Of a stretch of DNA of 64,000 nucleotides, positions 59,286 to 64,000 are shown piece after piece. The notes below the pieces were generated by a model. That model saw only the letters and a list, made by a program, of their open reading frames with translations, did not search any database and had not been told where the DNA came from. The translations under genes and the position numbers were made by a program. The number at the start of each line of letters is the position of its first letter. Position 1 is the first letter of the stretch. The DNA is taken from contig DIAJ01000047.1 of the NCBI GenBank assembly GCA_002415785.1, positions 1 to 64,000 of the forward strand, written 5' to 3'. The stretch comes from Flavobacteriales bacterium UBA5081 (lineage in GTDB: Bacteria; Bacteroidota; Bacteroidia; Flavobacteriales_E; Vicingaceae).

Positions 59286-61265
59286 TTACTCTTTCGTCAT
59301 CACTACCACCAATTTATTAAAATCAGCAGCGGCATTTATAACTTCTTTGTACTCATCAAATCTTTCCGATGGATAGCTTATTGACGCATAGTATTCTTTG
59401 CAGTTTAAAACATAGGCATCACCGTCTTTTTCAACTGTTGAAACAAAATACAGATCATAATCATCGCCTTCACCGTATTTAAAACTCATCTTAAGTTCAT
59501 CTAGGTTTTTTACGCTGTAGCCTTTAGGAACATTGAAGCGAATAGTTCTCATATAGAGTCTTTGGTTCTCAGAGTTAACATCATATCGTCTGCTTTCTTC
59601 CTGATAAAGTTCCATTTGTTCGCCAATCAAATCCCCAATTTTAAAAAGTAAATCTTCTCCGGCTTTACTAACAAAAGGGTGGTTATTTGTTTCAATGGAA
59701 ATCACTAAAGGTTTAGCACCATAATCGTTTTTTTCAACGTTTTTTAATTCTGTTTTCTCATCTTTTATGTCTTCATGAACCATGTTTTTTAATGAGCCGG
59801 TTAACTCTTCAATTGCAGATTCATCTAACAAATGGATAATAGGTTGGATAAATTGAGCAGAGTAACCCATCATTTTTTTCTCAATATTCACTTTAGGTTG
59901 ACTTAAGTCCTTAGAGAAGTCAACTTCAATATTCATTGTATCTGTATTAGCCGTATAAGGCAATGCTTCAATAAATTTTACTTTCCCAACATAGGCTTTA
60001 ATTTGTCCAACATCCATTGATTTTATATGAAGTCCGTAATTATGCGACCAGTTCGCCGGTATGTATTTTCCTCTTGAGAATGTTTCAGTAGGAGCAATAT
60101 ACATATCAACTTCAGGAATATAAAGTAAGTAGTTTCTCAAAAATAGATAGGCTTCATATTCGGGGTGAAAAGGTAACTCAGTACGATCCGTTGTCAAAAC
60201 CACCTCTATATTTGAAATGCCCGCTTTTTTCAAAAGTGCTGCATGCATAATACACGAACCTAAATTGTTCATCGTCTTAGTTTCATATATCTTTTCTACA
60301 TCAGTTAGATCTGACATACTAAGATTGGCAATTTTAAATTCATTTTTTAAATGATTTTCTATCAATAATATTTTCTCATTCTTACTTTCTACCTTATCTA
60401 ACTTTATGTTTTTGGCAATTTGGTCAATCCTTTTTTGAGCTTTTTTAGAAAGTTCAGGGAAAACAGAAGTGTAAACGTTTTCATTCACATTAGCATAAGT
60501 GGTTATATCTCCTCTGTTTGTAGCATTATTTCGATCTAATTTAAATAGAACCCCTTGTTTTACCGTATTTGGATATAAATAGGGCTGATCAAGTATTTTA
60601 TCTGCTGAATCAAGCGTTACAGTCCATCTGTTTTTTTCTTCAATACTTGTATCTCTTACTGCTTCAGGTGCATTATTAACCGGCACTACAGAAAACTCCA
60701 GATGAGGTGGGCAAAGTAGTTCAAACTCTTGGTTAAATGCGACAACATCACTTTGTAAATAAATTAACGAACCGTAATAGTAGGAGTTATTTTGTCGATA
60801 CGTTGCTCTTTCTATAATACTCCCTTTTTCCAGACCCTCTAAGGCATAGTAATAATACTTTTGTTCCTCTCCTTCATCATCGTAAACTCCCACTTTTACG
60901 TCTTCCTTTTTTAGTTCAGTAATTTTTCCGGAAGGGGAGATTACTCTGGCCTTTTGAAAATGATAGTTTGAACCTTCTCCAATGGTCAAGTAAATTTTAT
61001 TATTTCGTTCTATCGCCTTGTCTGAATTAACCAGCTTTACAGAGTATACAAAGGTAAACTGCTGTTCAGCTTCCTCATTAACAATGTATTCAGTTGAATA
61101 TTTATAAGTAAGTAATGCTTCATCTAGCATCTTCTGACTCTCTGAAATTTCAAATTCAGGCTCTTTACTAAATTCGAATTCTTTGTATTCTTGTGCATTT
61201 ACTGTAGGTAAACTGTAAATAAATAAGCCGGCAATACATATATAATTGTTAAGCGATTTAATCAT
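59286..61265 (-). CDS. Secreted DUF3857/transglutaminase-like protein (degenerate active site)
   Basis: 659 residues with a signal peptide (LPTVNAQEY), an N-terminal DUF3857 beta domain (about 55-240) and a transglutaminase-like core (about 280-410). The core keeps Cys in LGSCIMHAALLKKAG, but the His and Asp expected in the DNHxIV...LDPTD region are replaced (YLFLRNYLLYIPEVDMYIAPTE), so catalysis is doubtful. A beta-rich C-terminal domain follows. It overlaps the paralogous upstream gene by 4 bases. Probably a periplasmic or surface binding protein. Confidence 0.8.
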   Translation of the reverse strand: MIKSLNNYICIAGLFIYSLPTVNAQEYKEFEFSKEPEFEISESQKMLDEALLTYKYSTEYIVNEEAEQQFTFVYSVKLVNSDKAIERNNKIYLTIGEGSNYHFQKARVISPSGKITELKKEDVKVGVYDDEGEEQKYYYYALEGLEKGSIIERATYRQNNSYYYGSLIYLQSDVVAFNQEFELLCPPHLEFSVVPVNNAPEAVRDTSIEEKNRWTVTLDSADKILDQPYLYPNTVKQGVLFKLDRNNATNRGDITTYANVNENVYTSVFPELSKKAQKRIDQIAKNIKLDKVESKNEKILLIENHLKNEFKIANLSMSDLTDVEKIYETKTMNNLGSCIMHAALLKKAGISNIEVVLTTDRTELPFHPEYEAYLFLRNYLLYIPEVDMYIAPTETFSRGKYIPANWSHNYGLHIKSMDVGQIKAYVGKVKFIEALPYTANTDTMNIEVDFSKDLSQPKVNIEKKMMGYSAQFIQPIIHLLDESAIEELTGSLKNMVHEDIKDEKTELKNVEKNDYGAKPLVISIETNNHPFVSKAGEDLLFKIGDLIGEQMELYQEESRRYDVNSENQRLYMRTIRFNVPKGYSVKNLDELKMSFKYGEGDDYDLYFVSTVEKDGDAYVLNCKEYYASISYPSERFDEYKEVINAAADFNKLVVVMTKE

Positions 61266-63211
61266 GATTTACTAAGTTTAATGGTGTTATTAAGTTCATT
61301 TGTAATTTTTTGAATAGAATTGTTCCATTTTTCCACCTCTTCAGTTTCAAGTTTTATTACTTTTTGAATAAAGGTTAGATGATAGCTAATTTGATTAGCT
61401 GTAACTTCATACTCAATAGTGCAATCTAAAAGATCATTAGAAAGCTTAAAATCTTCCGCAATGTGTTTTACAAGATAGTTTTTAGGGATTTCAAAGAAGT
61501 ATACTTTTTCTAAGGTGTTATTATACTGAAACAGGTAAGGTATATTTTGCTTTTCATCAACTTTGTATAGCTTTAATTGTTGAGTTAAATTTGGATTAAA
61601 ATAAATATCTTCACCCAAGTGGTTTATGTAACTAGGAATTTCAAATTTGTAATCAATTACTAAACTATCATTTCTTTCCTCTATATAGTTTAATTTGAAA
61701 GACTTTGTATAGTACTTATTGTTTCCTTTCCCAAAAGCATAGTTCATTAAATCCAATTGTTTAGAACTATCTCTCTCCATAAAGTCATAAAGAATATCAG
61801 AGGCTAAATAACCACCAAAATAGAGTTTTCCACTACCGGAAAAACTACTTTCATGAATATTTAAATAAGCCGTATCTAGTTCAAAGTTTTTGTGTGGAGC
61901 AATAATAGGAACAGTATCAATTTTATAAGATTTTTCGTTTAATCCAATCAACACTTCCTTCCCTTGTATAAATGCAGAAGGGGCGTTCATCTCTAGAGTA
62001 GCATCTGTCGGATCTAAATAATAAACTTGACCTTCTTTATCATAATAACTAACAATCATATGGTTGTCTACTAAAGGGGTAGAAACTTCTTTGTAAGAGA
62101 ATGGAATTTTTCTTGTCCCCACCCATGTAAAATGTGACTTAATCCCAATTTGATCTAGCAAGCTGATGGTTATACTGCTCATGTCTTTACAATCTCCATA
62201 CCTTCTTTGTAAAACCAAATCCGGGTCTCTTGGTACAAAACCTCCATATCCATCACCCAGAGCAATGTATTTAATGTTGTTTTGCACCCATTTATAAACT
62301 GCTTTTACTTTTTCTTTTTCACTGCTGATGTCTTTTGTAATTGAGTCGGCTAGTTGTTTTATTTCAGTACTCTTTGTAAAATCTACTTCTTTAATCAGGC
62401 TACTATACCAACTATATAATCCATCTAAATTGTCAAAAACTTCTGTTTTTTCTCCATCAATAGTGTAAGATTTTATATAAGGTTCTATGGTTGGTCTGTA
62501 GTACAAAGTATTTGACTCATCACCGTGAACTTTTTGCTTGTCACATTGATTAATTTCCCATTTGTGATAGGTGTACTTTTTATCACTACTTTTTGAGTAA
62601 GTAATACAACTATCATTCATGTTGAATTGATGCACACCTAAGTCTACTCTATTGTCAACTTTAATAGTATAGCTGCTATTTTTAATATAATAGTTTCTGC
62701 TAATTCCTGTATTATTAATTAATCGATAATCCTTTATTTTCTTTGTAGTATTGATTTCAGTTACAGCACCTTCTCTAAGGTCTTCAAAATTAAATTCTAG
62801 TTCTTTCTGTCCGCTGTAAAAGCTTACACTATTTTGAGCAATTACTTCTTTCTCAGTAAATTCTTTAACTTTTTTCCGTTTATATCCTCTTCCTTTAGGA
62901 ATATATGCAGTTGCCGATATATCAGTAATCTCAGTAAAAAAGTTAAAGCTCATTGACCTTTTTGACATTCCAATGGCGTTCTTATTTAGAGAGAGCAGCT
63001 TCTCATTAAAATAGGAGTACACTTGAGGTTTGTTATCCTCAATTTCGATTACATCTTTGTGATTAATTTCCAATACAACATAAGAGTCATTAGGCAATTT
63101 CTCTTTTAAATCTTGATAAAAGAATTTATTCGAAATTTGAGCTGTAACAAGCGTATAATTAATAAGAAATAAAGAAGTGAGGAGTATTTTTTTAAAGCAC
63201 TTTTTCGCCAT
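61262..63211 (-). CDS. Secreted DUF3857 and transglutaminase domain protein
   Basis: 649 residues with a signal peptide (FLINYTLVTAQI), a DUF3857 domain (about 50-250) and a transglutaminase-like core with the full triad: Cys in RRYGDCKDMSS, His in PLVDNHMIVSYY and Asp in YYLDPTDATLE. Members are common in Bacteroidota and may act on surface protein or peptidoglycan cross-links; the substrate is unknown. It overlaps the MORN gene upstream by 20 bases and its paralogue downstream by 4, a single operon. Confidence 0.85.
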   Translation of the reverse strand: MAKKCFKKILLTSLFLINYTLVTAQISNKFFYQDLKEKLPNDSYVVLEINHKDVIEIEDNKPQVYSYFNEKLLSLNKNAIGMSKRSMSFNFFTEITDISATAYIPKGRGYKRKKVKEFTEKEVIAQNSVSFYSGQKELEFNFEDLREGAVTEINTTKKIKDYRLINNTGISRNYYIKNSSYTIKVDNRVDLGVHQFNMNDSCITYSKSSDKKYTYHKWEINQCDKQKVHGDESNTLYYRPTIEPYIKSYTIDGEKTEVFDNLDGLYSWYSSLIKEVDFTKSTEIKQLADSITKDISSEKEKVKAVYKWVQNNIKYIALGDGYGGFVPRDPDLVLQRRYGDCKDMSSITISLLDQIGIKSHFTWVGTRKIPFSYKEVSTPLVDNHMIVSYYDKEGQVYYLDPTDATLEMNAPSAFIQGKEVLIGLNEKSYKIDTVPIIAPHKNFELDTAYLNIHESSFSGSGKLYFGGYLASDILYDFMERDSSKQLDLMNYAFGKGNNKYYTKSFKLNYIEERNDSLVIDYKFEIPSYINHLGEDIYFNPNLTQQLKLYKVDEKQNIPYLFQYNNTLEKVYFFEIPKNYLVKHIAEDFKLSNDLLDCTIEYEVTANQISYHLTFIQKVIKLETEEVEKWNNSIQKITNELNNTIKLSKS

Positions 63212-64000
63212 TGTAATATCTTGTCTTTGAAATTAATTTGCCATTTTCGTCGTATTTAGATTCATCTCCATGCTTCTCATCATTAACATAAATGACTTTT
63301 TCTTTGAGTTTCCCATTTTCATAGTACTCAGTATTTTCTCCATCTAAATATCCGTTTTTGTATGAAATAGAAGATTTTAATTGACCGTTTTCATAATAAA
63401 CCTTGTATTGTCCATCTCGTTGGTCATTTTTCAGCTGATATTCAATGTAAGGCTTGCCGTTTTCGTAGTAGATTTTATAATCTCCAATAAAGTAACCGTT
63501 TTTCATCGTAAAAACTCTGGAAATATTTCCATTGCTGTATTTTGCTTTTACCTCTATAGAACCTTTTGGAATATCAATCTCAATTTTCTGACTATCTGCA
63601 TTTAAGTAATAGTATTGTTGAAGAATTCCCTTGTCGTATATTCTCGATAGTTGTAAACTCCCATTTGGACCAAAAAACTTGTGTTCACCAAATATCTCTC
63701 CGTAAACATATTCGATTTCTTGAGAAAGATTCCCATTTTTATAAAAGTCTTTATCAACTCCATGAAGATCTCCATAAGCGTAATTTGATTCATCTGAGAT
63801 TTGACCATTATCATAGTACTCTTTCCATGCTCCATTATGCCTTCCGTTTTCATAACTGCCAGCTTCTTTTAAAGTGCCATCTTCATAGAACCATTTCCAT
63901 TCACCTACCTTTGTATCGTTGATGTAATTTCCTTGAGTATTCAGTTTCCCATTTGGGTAATGCCAAATGTACTCACCTTCTGAGGAGTTTAATATATACT
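63192..64000 (-). CDS. MORN-repeat protein, 5' end beyond the window
   Basis: The frame that ends at 63192 stays open on - to the last base of the window, so at least 268 codons are present; the Met at 63506 is internal. It consists almost wholly of YwqK/MORN-type repeats, at least eight (for example KWFYEDGTLKEAGSYENGRH, EYYDNGQISDESNYAYGDLH, KVYYENGQLKSSISYKNGYL). Such proteins are usually exported and repeat-built. It is co-transcribed with the two DUF3857 proteins (20-base overlap), suggesting a joint cell-surface role. Confidence 0.85.
   Translation of the reverse strand, partial: YILNSSEGEYIWHYPNGKLNTQGNYINDTKVGEWKWFYEDGTLKEAGSYENGRHNGAWKEYYDNGQISDESNYAYGDLHGVDKDFYKNGNLSQEIEYVYGEIFGEHKFFGPNGSLQLSRIYDKGILQQYYYLNADSQKIEIDIPKGSIEVKAKYSNGNISRVFTMKNGYFIGDYKIYYENGKPYIEYQLKNDQRDGQYKVYYENGQLKSSISYKNGYLDGENTEYYENGKLKEKVIYVNDEKHGDESKYDENGKLISKTRYYNGEKVL

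Noticed and set aside
63602..63853. 83-codon frame on -
   Set aside because: Out-of-frame shadow of the MORN-repeat gene, whose own frame is open across the whole interval to the window end.

Overview
The window is AT-rich DNA from a Bacteroidota chromosome, most likely a member of the Flavobacteriia. This rests on the gene content (COX3/COX4/SCO/DUF420 cluster, Wzi/RemB-like barrels, DUF3857 transglutaminases, YwqK-type MORN proteins, CysQ-SLC13-CysCDN sulfate genes), on lipoprotein signal peptides, and on promoters with the Bacteroidota TTTG-N19-21-TAnnTTTG pattern. Few genes have strong Shine-Dalgarno sequences, and several appear to start with TTG or GTG. I saw no rRNA, tRNA or CRISPR array.

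Region 1 (1-8880) is accessory DNA. It opens with the 3' end of a group II intron that abuts an attC-like half-site. Then follow an RND efflux operon (TetR, lipoprotein adaptor, RND pump, patatin, TolC; all on -) and two single-gene lipoprotein units. Each unit is bracketed by its own inverted repeat with a GTT/AAC core, and long palindromes lie between them. This is the layout expected of integron-type cassettes, although no integrase is in view. Region 2 (9012-17200) holds a second TetR-TolC-adaptor-RND operon, a small MscS channel and a decayed gene. Region 3 (17178-21078) is the cytochrome c oxidase assembly and minor-subunit cluster (heme O synthase, two COX3-like, COX4, SCO, DUF420). Region 4 (21120-27208) makes surface polysaccharide: two Wzi/RemB-like outer-membrane proteins around a WecA-like initiating transferase, then GDP-fucose synthesis (Gmd, Fcl).

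Region 5 (27675-48414) is sulfate activation (CysQ, SLC13 transporter, CysC, CysD, CysN) together with a deoxyribose-phosphate aldolase/aldehyde dehydrogenase set, split open by an accessory island at about 31168-40897. The island carries a patatin-lipoprotein-helical protein operon, a membrane protein, and a four-gene operon of two CD-NTase-like nucleotidyltransferases (one membrane-anchored), an E2-like protein with a SEC-C zinc motif and no E1, and a DUF6602 PD-(D/E)XK-like protein. Divergent from it is a sigma-factor-like / small protein / ImmA-IrrE metallopeptidase operon. I read this as a non-canonical CBASS-like anti-phage locus with a protease-gated regulator. It is the best candidate here for an undescribed system. 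A Fic enzyme with its own XRE domain and an array of palindromic repeats follow. A four-helix-bundle (IVS-type) gene in inverted repeats sits between cysD and cysN.

Region 6 (48470-64000) contains two secreted proteins of unknown role (one with a bacteriocin-like glycine-rich tail), a ClC channel with CBS domains, DnaG primase, a MORN lipoprotein, a polyprenyl diphosphate synthase, RlmN, a PIN toxin-antitoxin pair overlapping an amidohydrolase, and a MORN-DUF3857-DUF3857 operon whose first gene runs off the window.
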